The notes under the pieces: model-generated
Databases searched by the model: none
What the model was told of the DNA's origin: nothing
What the model saw: only the letters and a program-made list of their open reading frames with translations
DNA from: Candidatus Defluviibacterium haderslevense
Lineage (GTDB): Bacteria > Bacteroidota > Bacteroidia > Chitinophagales > Saprospiraceae
Assembly (NCBI GenBank): GCA_016712225.1
Contig: JADJRL010000003.1
Span: forward strand, 248,001 to 312,000
Direction: 5' to 3'
DNA length: 64,000 nt
Shown: in pieces, positions 1-9,451 of the stretch
Layout of the letters: each line of letters opens with the position of its first letter
How positions within the stretch are numbered: position 1 is the stretch's first letter
Program-made: the position numbers and the translations under genes

Positions 1-38
1 TTTTAAAATAAATGGTTATTTACCTGACCTTTATACAA

Positions 39-1784
39 TCAATGTTTAACAATTTTAATCATACCCTTGGCTTTCTTGCCTTCTTTGACCATTATAAAGT
101 AGTTGCCATTGACAAATTTAGACATATCGATTTGATAGATCCCCTTATTTTCATAATAATGCGAGTGAACAACGGTTCCCAATTCATTAAAAATGTCCAA
201 TTGCGTATCTTCAGACTCAAGATTAACTTCTAATGTTTGGCTTATCGGGTTAGGATAAGAGAATAACTTCTTGATTGTGCTAAAGTCATTAGTTGCTGTG
301 ATCTGCTGACTCATTTTATGCAAAAAGATATCGTTAAATCCATTGGTACTTATGTTTTCTACTCCAGACCCAGGATCAAAATCAACATACCCGGTGAAAG
401 AACTCATCAGATAAACATTTAATGTAGGATCGACCAATATTTGAAATCCAACATCAGAAGGATTGGCTTCAATAGAATAGGCCCAATTAAATATTCCATT
501 TTTATCTAATTTGAGGGTAAAAATGCTGAAGGTATTGGGCGCTCCTAATTCATAAATCCCTGTTCCCGGATCTAGATCTGTGATTCCTTCAATGATTCCT
601 GTAAGGTATAGATCATTTTTTTTATCAAGGGTAACATCAGAAGATCTGGCAGTACTGTTTCCTATCTGTTGAGCCCAGATGTAATTACCTTCATCGGTAA
701 GTTTAAGCAAAAACAAATCTTTACTTCCCTTTGGGGTCAAGATTCTAGTACCTGATCCCGGATCAAAATCAACAGGTCCATGAAATTCGCCAGCCAAATA
801 AATATTTCCCATGGGGTCCGTTACAAGTGTTCTTCCGCTTTCTTCTGCCAAGCCTCCAATGCTTTTTGCCCAAACAAAATTCCCGGAAGGATTTATTTTA
901 GAAATAAATACATCCGCTATCCCATTAGTAGTCAATTGGAATGTATCTGGTCCGGGATCAAAATCTGTAGTACCCGTAAATTGTCCTGTGGTTATGACAT
1001 TTCCTTCAATATCTATAGTTAAATCATTAACCAATTCAAAGGACTTCCCACCCAATTGTCGGGCCCATAAAAACTCAGCTGACGCATTCATTTTCAAAAT
1101 AAAAATATCCTCTTGTCCGAATGGACTTAAATAATATTCTGAGGATCCAAAATCAAAATCAATCCGCTCATTGAAGTAACCAGTCAGGTATACATTATTT
1201 TGGGCATCGAGGACTAAAGCATTGATATCAATATAAGTCGAAGCATTAAACTGATAAGCCCACAGAAAATTGCCATCAGCATTTAATTTCAAGATAAATA
1301 AATCATCCTTGTTCTGACTGGTTAACGGAAATAAACCCGGTCCCGGATCAAAATCTACGGTACCTTGAAAAGTCCCGGCAATATATATGTTCCCGGATAC
1401 ATCTGTAGACATATACCGACCATCGTCTGACTTGTCACCTCCTATATTTTTTGCCCAAATAAGTTCACCTTTAGAATCCATTTTGGTGATAAAAATATCC
1501 CTGGCACCATTTGATTTTAGTACATAACTCAAGGGTCCGGCATCAAAATCTACTGTTTCTTCAAATGATCCTGCCGTATATAGATTACCCCTAGCATCCA
1601 AAGAAACCGATGAACCAATATCAGTAGAAGGGCCTCCCATAGCCTTTACATATTCAAATACAGGTGTTTGTCCCTTGAGTGAATAGGTATTCATTGAAAA
1701 AACGAACGAAATAATAATTAAACCATGAACAATAGGGCTCATTGACAAATAAGTTAGTCGACTAAAAAAATTAAATACACTCAT
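39..1784 (-). CDS. SBBP-repeat secreted protein with T9SS sorting domain
   Basis: The 581-aa protein has a hydrophobic export signal at about residues 15-36; Met15 is an alternative start. Seven repeats of about 60 residues follow, each ending in a DFDPGxG-like motif (variants DFDAGP, DFDFGS, DLDPGT), which is the SBBP beta-propeller repeat family. The last 75 residues carry a YPNP motif and end in a beta-rich segment like a T9SS type A sorting domain, so I infer export across the outer membrane and cell-surface attachment or release. It lies 42 bp downstream of the sigma/anti-sigma-like pair on the same strand and could be co-transcribed with it. The ligand is unknown. Confidence 0.85.
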   Translation of the reverse strand: MSVFNFFSRLTYLSMSPIVHGLIIISFVFSMNTYSLKGQTPVFEYVKAMGGPSTDIGSSVSLDARGNLYTAGSFEETVDFDAGPLSYVLKSNGARDIFITKMDSKGELIWAKNIGGDKSDDGRYMSTDVSGNIYIAGTFQGTVDFDPGPGLFPLTSQNKDDLFILKLNADGNFLWAYQFNASTYIDINALVLDAQNNVYLTGYFNERIDFDFGSSEYYLSPFGQEDIFILKMNASAEFLWARQLGGKSFELVNDLTIDIEGNVITTGQFTGTTDFDPGPDTFQLTTNGIADVFISKINPSGNFVWAKSIGGLAEESGRTLVTDPMGNIYLAGEFHGPVDFDPGSGTRILTPKGSKDLFLLKLTDEGNYIWAQQIGNSTARSSDVTLDKKNDLYLTGIIEGITDLDPGTGIYELGAPNTFSIFTLKLDKNGIFNWAYSIEANPSDVGFQILVDPTLNVYLMSSFTGYVDFDPGSGVENISTNGFNDIFLHKMSQQITATNDFSTIKKLFSYPNPISQTLEVNLESEDTQLDIFNELGTVVHSHYYENKGIYQIDMSKFVNGNYFIMVKEGKKAKGMIKIVKH

Positions 1785-1826
1785 GTTAAATTCTGATTAA
1801 AAGAAAAAAAATTAATGAACCAAACG

Positions 1827-3170
1827 TTAGAAAAGTAAAGGCACCTTTAATCCGAATTTGATATGGGGGGAGAAATATTTTTGTTTTAATGGATCTGAAT
1901 CAATTGTAAACGAATTGAAATAATAAATCAATCCCGGCTCTATAAATAATTCGCTTCGCTTAAATATTTTTTTAGATACATTAATGTCCAAAGTAACAAA
2001 GCCACCTAAAGATTGTTTAAATCCTTGGTTCGTATTGGAAACAATATTATTGTATTTTACTGGTGCCAAAGTATCGTTTAAATATTGTCCGGAATGTTGG
2101 GCAAATACATTCAATCCAGTTCCTACAGAAGCACCTATATCTAATAATTTACCATGCTTAATATAGCCCAAGGATATGGGAAGATTTAATAAATGTCTGT
2201 AATTATGGTGTTCTATGATTCGTAAACCCACCATGGTATCTGTTCTCAAGAGCGGCCCACCCGGGTATTCATAGATTTCGGTGACCCTTACTTCACCATT
2301 TTTAGTATAGGTAAACTTTTCATTTATTAATTGATATTGGATGCCAAGCTTTAAAACTAGAGCTTGATATTGCAAAGCCAATCTTAAACCCGCCAAACCA
2401 GATAGTTGCGCTGTCTCCGACTTAGATCTTGCACCAGCATATGCATTATTCTCTGATGATTTCGCAGTCAATTGATACATATTCAACCCAGGGCCTACGT
2501 AGGGTTCCAGATATAAACTAAAGTGTTTCTTTTTTAAGAATTGATAGCAATTCACTTTTGGATCAGGTTTCTTCACTTCACTTGGTTCATGATTAAGCGG
2601 TGGAAGATTCTTCGGAGCTAATAATTCATATATGGCTTGCGAGCGATTCAAATCATCCATCGTCAAATCAGCATTTTGGGTTTCAGTTATCCGTTCATTT
2701 AGCAAAGGTTCAGCAGTTGCTGCTGCTATACTTGAACTTGCAGATTGGTCAGAAGCCGATACTTTAGCCTTGGTATGGTTTGTTGTATTTATATTTCGAA
2801 CTACGGATTGTGTGCTTGCTTTTTCAGTATTTAAGCTATTGCGCTCATTATGTTTTTGAGATGCTGGAGCAGATACAATGTTTGGCTCACTTACATTGGA
2901 TTCAGAAATATTATTAGTCGATACACTTTGATTAAATGTTGCCGTTTTATTGCTTTCGCTTAATTCAAGGCTTTTCGGAGTATACACGTAAAAGGCCAAA
3001 GCCAAGGCGCCCACTACTCCAATTCCACCAAATAGGAATATAAATGGCCATCGGTTTTGATCTTTTTTCTTAGGAATATGCGGTTTCACAGCTTCCCAAA
3101 CTCGAGGAGAAACTGTGGATTTTTTGTTACTTTCGTATTCCCTGATATTATCTAACCAATCTTTCTGCAT
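1827..3170 (-). CDS. putative anti-sigma / outer-membrane beta-barrel protein
   Basis: This 447-aa protein has a charged N-terminus of about 40 residues, one transmembrane helix at about 42-64 (starting WPFIFLFGG), and a Ser/Thr/Asn/Ala-rich linker to about residue 205. The C-terminal part, about 213-447, is beta-rich, with alternating aromatic and glycine strands and a final hydrophobic strand ending LLF, like Bacteroidota outer-membrane barrels. Its start lies 1 nt after the stop of the ECF sigma gene, so the two are almost certainly co-transcribed. By analogy with sigma/anti-sigma operons, the N-terminus probably binds the sigma factor. I see no named anti-sigma motif, so the function rests on context. 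Confidence 0.6.
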   Translation of the reverse strand: MQKDWLDNIREYESNKKSTVSPRVWEAVKPHIPKKKDQNRWPFIFLFGGIGVVGALALAFYVYTPKSLELSESNKTATFNQSVSTNNISESNVSEPNIVSAPASQKHNERNSLNTEKASTQSVVRNINTTNHTKAKVSASDQSASSSIAAATAEPLLNERITETQNADLTMDDLNRSQAIYELLAPKNLPPLNHEPSEVKKPDPKVNCYQFLKKKHFSLYLEPYVGPGLNMYQLTAKSSENNAYAGARSKSETAQLSGLAGLRLALQYQALVLKLGIQYQLINEKFTYTKNGEVRVTEIYEYPGGPLLRTDTMVGLRIIEHHNYRHLLNLPISLGYIKHGKLLDIGASVGTGLNVFAQHSGQYLNDTLAPVKYNNIVSNTNQGFKQSLGGFVTLDINVSKKIFKRSELFIEPGLIYYFNSFTIDSDPLKQKYFSPHIKFGLKVPLLF

Positions 3171-3171
3171 A

Positions 3172-3720
3172 CTATATACTCATTTCAGGATACATTGTTT
3201 TTATTTTATTAGCCAGGAAGTTCTTTGCTTTCATCAATTGTGATCGACAAGTCACCTCCTTAATTTCAAGCATAGTCGCAATTTCTGTATAACTATACCC
3301 TTCTATAACACTTAAATTGAATACCGTTCTATACCCTTGTGGTAAGGTCAGTATCAATTCTGACAACCTTTCATAATCCATACTGTGCATGGGCCCCGGA
3401 TCTACTGCCACTTCAATCACTTCATCATACCCGCTGGACAATTTCAGCTTTTTAAGATCAGCCAACTGTTTTAGGCATACATTGACCATAATTTGTCGGA
3501 TCCACCCACCCAGTTGTCCTTCGTCCTTCCAGGTATGCAAATACTTAAAAACCCTAATAAAGCCCTCCTGTAGGCAATCTTCAGCTTCCATTTGTTCGGT
3601 AGCATACCGCCTGCACAAGGACATCATCGTGGGTGAATACTGATCAAAAAGCCGCTTACAGGCCAACTCGTCTCCTGCGAGACAGTCCCGAACCAAGGCT
3701 TTTTCATCCATACCACTCAT
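3172..3720 (-). CDS. RNA polymerase ECF sigma factor
   Basis: The 182-aa length is typical of ECF sigma-70 factors. Region 2 is visible at about residues 20-85 (core-binding DCLQEGFIRVF and the following W...GWIRQI). Region 4 is at about 120-175, with LPQGYRTVFNL followed by a helix-turn-helix (YSYTEIATMLEI, then SQLMKAK). It should direct RNA polymerase to a small regulon, probably including this operon. The next gene starts 1 nt after the stop, giving a sigma/putative anti-sigma pair. Met1 and Met4 are both plausible starts; I keep the first. The gene diverges from the VOC gene at 3910. Confidence 0.93.
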   Translation of the reverse strand: MSGMDEKALVRDCLAGDELACKRLFDQYSPTMMSLCRRYATEQMEAEDCLQEGFIRVFKYLHTWKDEGQLGGWIRQIMVNVCLKQLADLKKLKLSSGYDEVIEVAVDPGPMHSMDYERLSELILTLPQGYRTVFNLSVIEGYSYTEIATMLEIKEVTCRSQLMKAKNFLANKIKTMYPEMSI

Positions 3721-3777
3721 AGGACTCCAAGTTACGTAAATTTGTTGCTTCGAGGGGATGATTTTGGGGAAAATAAT

Positions 3778-3830
3778 TCAATTACGAAAGATCAATTACA
3801 AATTACGGGAACGGAAATCAATTACGAATT
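3778..3830. repeat. short degenerate direct repeats CAATTACGAA
   Basis: Three imperfect copies of a TCAATTACGAA-like unit lie in the divergent gap between the sigma factor and the VOC gene, at about 3778, 3792 and 3818. They could be simple-sequence drift or binding sites; nothing in the sequence distinguishes these. Confidence 0.35.
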
Positions 3831-3909
3831 AAACTAAAAAAATATTTTGACCTAATCATTTAAATGACAATTGCCAAAAGAAACTTTTATATTGCAAAAA
3901 AATACAAAG

Positions 3910-4737
3910 ATGACTAATGAAATCTATCCTTGTCTGTGGTTTGATGGGAAAGCCCATGAAGCAGCTACTTTTTACTGTTCAATCTTCAATCATTCAAGGA
4001 TACTGACCGAAAATCCAATGGTGGCTCTATTCGAGCTCAATGGAAAAAAAATAATGGGCCTTAATGGAGGACCTGTGTTTAAAATGAATCCATCAATATC
4101 TATGTTTATCCATTGCACTACTCAAGAAGAATGTAAAAGAATATGGGATCAATTATCAGAAGGTGGTACCGTATTAATGCCTTTGAACCCATACCCGTGG
4201 AGCGAACTCTATGGTTGGATTCAAGATAAATACGGCTTCACCTGGCAAATCATGAAGGGCACTGAAGATCGCATGATGCCAGCTATGTTATTTACAGCTG
4301 ACCAATTAGGTAGAGCACAAGAAGGATTAGATTTTTATACCAGCTTGTTTAAGCATTCTTCGATAGATAGTAAAAATTATTATCCTGAAGGATCTCCATT
4401 TGCCGGTAAGTTATCTTACGCGGAATTCAAACTAGATGGATATCCTATGGTAGCCATGGAAGGACCTAATGAGCATAATTATACATTTAATGAAGGCGTT
4501 TCTTTAGTTGTGAATTGTCAAAACCAGGATGAAATTGATTTTTTCTGGAATCAATTTACTTCAGATGGTGGATTCGAAAGTATGTGCGGTTGGTGCAAAG
4601 ACAAATTCGGCGTATCATGGCAAATCATTCCAAATAATATAGCTGAAATTATGAACGACAAAGATCATGGCCCAATAGCCATGCAAGCCATGCTTAAAAT
4701 GAAAAAATTAGATATAGCAGCTTTGTTAAATGCTTAA
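3910..4737 (+). CDS. VOC family protein (PhnB/3-demethylubiquinone methyltransferase-like)
   Basis: The protein has about 275 residues from the ATG at 3910; an in-frame TTG at 3871 exists but the homology-like start is MTNEIYPCLWFDG. Two tandem glyoxalase-fold halves are visible, at about 1-120 and 130-270. Each has the PhnB-like pattern of AxFYxxIF near its start and WCKDKFGVSWQI or DKYGFTWQIM near its end. Such proteins are soluble cytoplasmic members of the vicinal oxygen chelate superfamily with no settled reaction. The duplicated, two-domain form gives a complete internal dimer. The gene stands alone. Confidence 0.85.
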   Translation: MTNEIYPCLWFDGKAHEAATFYCSIFNHSRILTENPMVALFELNGKKIMGLNGGPVFKMNPSISMFIHCTTQEECKRIWDQLSEGGTVLMPLNPYPWSELYGWIQDKYGFTWQIMKGTEDRMMPAMLFTADQLGRAQEGLDFYTSLFKHSSIDSKNYYPEGSPFAGKLSYAEFKLDGYPMVAMEGPNEHNYTFNEGVSLVVNCQNQDEIDFFWNQFTSDGGFESMCGWCKDKFGVSWQIIPNNIAEIMNDKDHGPIAMQAMLKMKKLDIAALLNA

Positions 4738-4935
4738 TAAAATAAATGTATTCCATATTAAGCATTCGCAAAAGACTAATTTTTTTTGAATTGACCATAT
4801 AATCAATTTAAAAATTAAAAATAATCAATACACGATTCGGTACCTAATTCTTTAAAGCTATTGTACTACGTTTATAGATATATCATATCCAAATAGTTCT
4901 CCATTAAAAAAAATAAATATTTCAATTCCAAACTT

Positions 4936-5955
4936 ATGCGTCTCTTCCTATTAATAGGTATTATTTACCTTCACTTGGGTTGCCAAGAAAAAGTAATACC
5001 AACCCATACATCTGTATTAGAATATTTTAACTACAACGATTCCATAGAATCTGCCGGTGTAAAAATGATTCCCATAAAAACACCTGTTGGTGAATTCAAA
5101 GTATGGACTAAACGCTTTGGTAAAAATCCTAAAATAAAAATATTATTGTTGCATGGCGGCCCGGGAATGACCCATGAATACATGGAATGTTTTGAGACCT
5201 TTTTCCAAAGGGAAGGCTTTGAATTTTATGAATATGATCAATTGGGATCATACTATAGCGATCAACCAACCGATAGTAGTCTCTGGACAACAGAACGTTT
5301 TGTAGATGAAGTGGAACAAGTGCGCCAAGCTATTGGGGCCGATAGTTCCAATTTTTACTTACTAGGTAATTCATGGGGTGGCATACTCGGAATGGAATAT
5401 GCTTTGAAATATCAACAACATTTAAAAGGACTTTTAATATCTAACATGGTAGCCAGTTCTACTGAATATGGAAAATATGCCAATGATGTTCTTGCCAATC
5501 AAATGAAACCAGAAGTGCTTCAAGAAATAAGAGCTATTGAGTCAAAAAAGGATTTTAATAATCCAAGATTCATGGAATTGCTCATTCCAAATTTTTATCA
5601 TGAACATATCTGTCGCTTACAAGAATGGCCTGATGGACTTAATAGAAGTATAAAACACATCAATGGAAATATCTACACTTTAATGCAGGGTCCTAGTGAA
5701 TTTGGTATTAGTGGTCGTCTTGAAAAGTGGGATATCAAACATCGACTTAACGAAATAAAAGTTCCTACCTTAATGATCGGTGCACAATACGACACAATGG
5801 ATCCTAAAGCCATGGAGGAACAAAGTAAAATGGTGAAACGTGGTCGATATTTATATTGTCCAAATGGAAGTCACTTATCGATGTGGGATGATCAACAAGT
5901 TTTTATGAACGGGGTCATCCAATTTATCAAAGATGTGGACCATGGTAATATGTAA
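4936..5955 (+). CDS. alpha/beta hydrolase lipoprotein, proline iminopeptidase-like
   Basis: The 339-aa protein begins with a short signal and lipobox (IYLHLGC, Cys16), so it is probably a periplasmic or membrane-anchored lipoprotein. HGGPG at about 73-77 forms the oxyanion region. GNSWGG at 144-149 places the nucleophile at Ser146. An Asp in the GAQYDTMDP segment and the His of GSHLSMWDD complete a triad. HGGPG plus GxSWGG is the signature of the proline iminopeptidase (S33) family, which removes N-terminal proline from peptides; related esterases share it, so the substrate is not certain. Confidence 0.85.
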   Translation: MRLFLLIGIIYLHLGCQEKVIPTHTSVLEYFNYNDSIESAGVKMIPIKTPVGEFKVWTKRFGKNPKIKILLLHGGPGMTHEYMECFETFFQREGFEFYEYDQLGSYYSDQPTDSSLWTTERFVDEVEQVRQAIGADSSNFYLLGNSWGGILGMEYALKYQQHLKGLLISNMVASSTEYGKYANDVLANQMKPEVLQEIRAIESKKDFNNPRFMELLIPNFYHEHICRLQEWPDGLNRSIKHINGNIYTLMQGPSEFGISGRLEKWDIKHRLNEIKVPTLMIGAQYDTMDPKAMEEQSKMVKRGRYLYCPNGSHLSMWDDQQVFMNGVIQFIKDVDHGNM

Positions 5956-6079
5956 TTTATATGAACAAAGTTGCGATCAACAAAATCATTTGCATGGATA
6001 CAAAATAAAAATGATCCTGAAAAAATGATCCTTGAAAAAATACTGAATTAAAAACAATGAATACAATGAATCAAAGCTT

Positions 6080-6190
6080 GTGAATCTTTTTAAATACATT
6101 TCTTTACTTTTATTTTTTTTAGTAAATCTTCATCTTGTAAATTCTCAAAACAGTACGAATAAGGATACTGTACAAAATACAAACGTATAG
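6080..6190 (+). pseudogene. severed signal peptide of the PAP2 gene (in-frame amber stop)
   Basis: A GTG at 6080 opens 36 codons that read as a textbook Bacteroidota signal peptide: a Lys in the n-region, an LLLFFLV core and an NSQN cleavage region. The frame then meets a TAG at 6188-6190. Beyond it the same frame continues without further stops into the PAP2 gene (ATG at 6236, exactly 52 codons from the GTG). The most economical reading is one secreted PAP2 gene broken by a nonsense mutation or a sequencing error. Confidence 0.7.
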
Positions 6191-6235
6191 AAAATAAGCT
6201 ACATAACTAAACAATTCATTATACCTGCAGCATTA

Positions 6236-6850
6236 ATGTCCTATGGTGTTATTGCTTTAGAAAGTGATTACTTAAAATTAATCAATACCGAAATTCGAAA
6301 TGAACTGAGTGAACATATTGATAAAAGAATAACCATTGATGATTTTTCCCAATTTGCGCCAGCCATTTCTGTCTATGCATTCAATGCAATTGGAATAAAG
6401 GGTAAGAATAATCTTTTGGACAGAAGTATTATTTTGGCAAGTTCCTATTTATTGATGACAACAAGTGTTCGTATTTTAAAATCCACTACAAACATTACAA
6501 GACCAGATAGCAGTTCAAATAATTCCTTCCCCTCCGGACATACCGCAACTGCTTTTGCAGGAGCAGAATTCTTGTGGCATGAATATAGGGATGTATCCAT
6601 ATGGTATGGAATCTCAGGCTATATTGTTGCGACGGGTACCGGAATGTTTAGAATTTATAATGCTCGTCATTGGTTGTCTGATGTAGCTATGGGAGCAGGT
6701 ATTGGAATGCTGAGTACAAAAATGGCATATTGGATATTTCCATATTTAGATCATTATGTATTCAAATCTAAAAAATATTTACATTCAACAATGGTCCTGC
6801 CAAATTACTATGGAAACCACTTTGGAATAGCACTTACCCATACATTTTAA
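6236..6850 (+). CDS. PAP2 superfamily phosphatase (5' end separated by a stop)
   Basis: The 204-aa open frame retains all three PAP2 phosphatase motifs. These are KSTTNITRP (KX6RP), PSGH for the acid/base histidine, and RIYNARHWLSD (RX5HX3D with the nucleophilic His). Hydrophobic segments surround them, as in membrane-associated lipid phosphatases acting on phosphatidate or undecaprenyl pyrophosphate. If translation starts only at 6236, the protein lacks its export signal. The in-frame extension upstream of the TAG at 6188 supplies one, so the gene is either recently inactivated or mis-sequenced. The catalytic part is otherwise intact. Confidence 0.85.
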   Translation: MSYGVIALESDYLKLINTEIRNELSEHIDKRITIDDFSQFAPAISVYAFNAIGIKGKNNLLDRSIILASSYLLMTTSVRILKSTTNITRPDSSSNNSFPSGHTATAFAGAEFLWHEYRDVSIWYGISGYIVATGTGMFRIYNARHWLSDVAMGAGIGMLSTKMAYWIFPYLDHYVFKSKKYLHSTMVLPNYYGNHFGIALTHTF

Positions 6851-6971
6851 AAAATATTTAGCCAATAAAATAATTGTTTTAACTTTGAAAATCAATTGTG
6901 AATGCGTTCACTAAATTCTTCTAATTGATATTAAATTTAAGATAATAAGCTAACTAACAAAACCAAACGAT

Positions 6972-7385
6972 ATGAATCCAACAGTCAAAAACATTCTAGC
7001 AGTAGTCGCCGGTGTTATCATAGGTGGTGCTTTAAACATGGGAATCATCATGTTAAGCAGTTCCGTTATACCTCCACCTGAAGGCGCTGATCTTAAAACG
7101 ATGGAAGGCTTAAAAGCAGCTATGCCACTCATGGAACCCAAACATTTTCTTATGCCTTTTTTAGCTCACGCTCTTGGAACTTTATTAGGTGCAATGGTTA
7201 CTGCAGGTTTAGCCGCAACTCAAAAGATGAGATTAGCCATGATTGTAAGCGCATGGTTCTTGCTTGGTGGAATCATAAATATTATTATGCTCCCTTCTCC
7301 CATTTGGTTTACACTTGTAGATCTAATTTTCGCATATTTACCGATGGGTTATTTAGCTTGTAAGTTAATGCTGAAAAACAATTAA
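6972..7385 (+). CDS. small four-helix membrane protein, unknown function
   Basis: The 137-aa protein shows four hydrophobic helices, at about 7-30, 58-80, 88-106 and 112-130, with a Pro-rich loop (SVIPPPEG) after the first. There are no catalytic motifs that I recognise. Glycine-rich first and third helices suggest tight packing in the inner membrane. It is monocistronic, with a possible hairpin downstream at 7406. Similar small hydrophobic proteins are common in Bacteroidota. Confidence 0.7.
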   Translation: MNPTVKNILAVVAGVIIGGALNMGIIMLSSSVIPPPEGADLKTMEGLKAAMPLMEPKHFLMPFLAHALGTLLGAMVTAGLAATQKMRLAMIVSAWFLLGGIINIIMLPSPIWFTLVDLIFAYLPMGYLACKLMLKNN

Positions 7386-7405
7386 AAATATCTGATATTC
7401 TACAC

Positions 7406-7448
7406 ATTCATGGATCTATTGTTGAGTATTGATCATAGATCTGTGAAT
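7406..7448 (+). terminator. possible hairpin terminator
   Basis: A 13-bp stem with two G-U wobbles pairs 7406-7418 with 7436-7448 around a 17-nt loop. It lies just after the membrane-protein gene. The following T-run is weak, so termination is uncertain. Confidence 0.4.
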
Positions 7449-7482
7449 CGTTTATATATGTTCAATCCAGTATTCAATATTG

Positions 7483-8028
7483 ATGGATATCAATAACTCA
7501 TACTTATTCAGATCCGAAAGATTAGGATTCAGAAATTGGAATGAAAGTGACGTTCCTATAATGATTGAGATCAATCAGGATAAAAGGGTTATGGAATTTT
7601 TTCCAAACCTAATACATGAGATAGATACCATTAGTTTTATACAACGGATGCAAACCCAATTTCTTGAAAAAAAATTTTGTTATTTCGCTGTTGATCTTTT
7701 ATCAACCCATGAATTCATAGGTTTTATTGGTCTTTCAGAACAAAACTTTGAATCGGATTTTACACCTTGCGTAGATATAGGTTGGCGACTAAGCATTAAA
7801 TACTGGAATAAAGCTTATGCTACAGAAGGTGCAAAAAAATGTTTAGCATATGGTTTGGATGATTTAAATATACCAAAAATTTATGCCATTGCACCAAAAA
7901 TAAATACAAAATCAGAACATGTCATGAAAAAAATTGGGATGAAAAAGCTTGGAGAATTTGAGCATCCTAAGTTGTTAAATAATGAGAGGCTTAAATGTTG
8001 CATACTTTATGAGAAAATCCAAGAATAA
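7483..8028 (+). CDS. GNAT N-acetyltransferase (RimJ/RimL type)
   Basis: The protein has about 181 residues from the ATG at 7483; a TTG one codon upstream is less likely. The N-terminal pattern FRSERLGFRNWNESD is typical of Acetyltransf_3 proteins, which acetylate N-termini of ribosomal proteins or small amines with acetyl-CoA. The central IGWRLSIKYWNKAYATEGAK covers the acetyl-CoA binding region in its RimJ-like form. The C-terminal NTKSEHVMKKIGMKKLGEF is the usual family ending. The substrate is unknown and the gene stands alone. Confidence 0.88.
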   Translation: MDINNSYLFRSERLGFRNWNESDVPIMIEINQDKRVMEFFPNLIHEIDTISFIQRMQTQFLEKKFCYFAVDLLSTHEFIGFIGLSEQNFESDFTPCVDIGWRLSIKYWNKAYATEGAKKCLAYGLDDLNIPKIYAIAPKINTKSEHVMKKIGMKKLGEFEHPKLLNNERLKCCILYEKIQE

Positions 8029-8122
8029 TAACTAGCTTTCTTAGATGAATGGTTTACATTTATACGATTATTGAAATATCATTTATATAGCCTATTAAAT
8101 CTCTTCTCCACTAAAATATCTT

Positions 8123-9451
8123 ATGAAATCAAATGATTCCCATTCCAAAAATTTACCCGCATTATCAGAGCACACCATCTTAAGATATTTTAATTTTATT
8201 GCCTTATATGTTGCCCAAGGAATTCCTGAAGGAATGGCATTTTTTGGGATTCCCGCTTGGATGGCCATGAATGGTAAGACCCCCGGAGAAATTGGCGGAT
8301 TCGTTGCAGCTGTAGGACTTCCTTGGAGTTTTAAGATCATTGTCGCACCATTAATGGATAGGTTTAGTTATCTGCCAATGGGCCGTCGAAGACCATGGGT
8401 ACTGTTTGGTCAGTTGGGATTAATTTTAAGCTTTATTGCAATGGCCTTTGTGCCAGACCCTTTGAATAACTTAAATTTATTTATGGTGGCAGGATTTGCA
8501 GTAGGATTTTTTGGTGCTTTTCAGGACGTGGCAACTGATGGTATGGCTATTGATATTGTACCCATTAACCAACAAGCCAGAGCTAATGGATTTATGTGGG
8601 GCGCAAAAATAGTAGGTATATCAGGCTCTTTAGCATTGGGTAGCTGGTTACTTAATAAATTTGGATATTCACAGGCTATCCTCATGTTGTCTGTTGCGGT
8701 TTTTGCTATCATGTTTGTACCATTATTTCTACGTGAAAGACCAGGTGAAAAATTACTTCCATGGAGTAAAGGTTCTACTTCCTTAGAAAATGAAAAAATG
8801 CAAATAACCAACTGGACTGAAATTTTTAAATCTCTGTTTAGTGTATTCCTATTGCGCAATAGTATACTCATGGCTTGTGTGTTGTTCATCACCCAAATTT
8901 CTTTTAATTTTATAGCCACTTTACTTCCAGTATTTACAGTGCAAGCATTGGGTTGGACCAATTTAGAATACTCTCAATTTTTTGCCACAGCCAGTCTCAT
9001 CGGTGGTATAGGCGGTATGTTGATCGGTGGTATATTAATCGACAAATTTGGTAAAATCAGGATGTTGAATGTGTATTTTTTTATTCTCATCATGTTAACC
9101 ACAGTATTTCCATTTTTAAATATGTATTGGAAAAATTATTGGGTCATCAGCAGCTTCATGGTTATCTACCAAATTTTATATGTATTTACAAGTATTGGAT
9201 TATTTGCATGCGCCATGGAATTTTGTTGGAAGAAAATTTCCGCAAGTCAATTCACATTGTACATGACTATAGCAAACCTGGGCAGAATTGTAGGCGCAAA
9301 ACTACTAGGCCCTTTAAAAAATTTGTTGAGTTGGGAGTATACCATATGTTCATTTGGCGTGATGTTAGCTTTAGCCTGGATCATCATGCCATTGATAAAA
9401 ATCAATATCCATGTCAAGAAAATTGAAGAATTGGAAATGAAAAATGCTTAA
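8123..9451 (+). CDS. MFS transporter, AmpG/SLC33-like
   Basis: The 442-aa protein has about 12 membrane helices, with the inter-domain loop near residues 200-235. The motif FQDVATDGMAID in helix 4 resembles the conserved QDxAxDxxA segment of AmpG permeases and acetyl-CoA transporters (SLC33), and PMGRRRPW follows the first repeat as the cytoplasmic MFS signature. AmpG imports anhydromuropeptides for cell-wall recycling. No recycling enzymes flank this gene, so the substrate assignment is only suggestive. Confidence 0.8.
   Translation: MKSNDSHSKNLPALSEHTILRYFNFIALYVAQGIPEGMAFFGIPAWMAMNGKTPGEIGGFVAAVGLPWSFKIIVAPLMDRFSYLPMGRRRPWVLFGQLGLILSFIAMAFVPDPLNNLNLFMVAGFAVGFFGAFQDVATDGMAIDIVPINQQARANGFMWGAKIVGISGSLALGSWLLNKFGYSQAILMLSVAVFAIMFVPLFLRERPGEKLLPWSKGSTSLENEKMQITNWTEIFKSLFSVFLLRNSILMACVLFITQISFNFIATLLPVFTVQALGWTNLEYSQFFATASLIGGIGGMLIGGILIDKFGKIRMLNVYFFILIMLTTVFPFLNMYWKNYWVISSFMVIYQILYVFTSIGLFACAMEFCWKKISASQFTLYMTIANLGRIVGAKLLGPLKNLLSWEYTICSFGVMLALAWIIMPLIKINIHVKKIEELEMKNA

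Noticed and set aside
811..1134. 107-codon ORF on the plus strand
   Set aside because: Antisense shadow of the SBBP-repeat gene; it has no independent coding features.
6011..6039. Short tandem repeat ATGATCCT(T)GAAAAA, two copies
   Set aside because: Only two imperfect units in AT-rich spacer sequence; no likely function or link to the adjacent genes.
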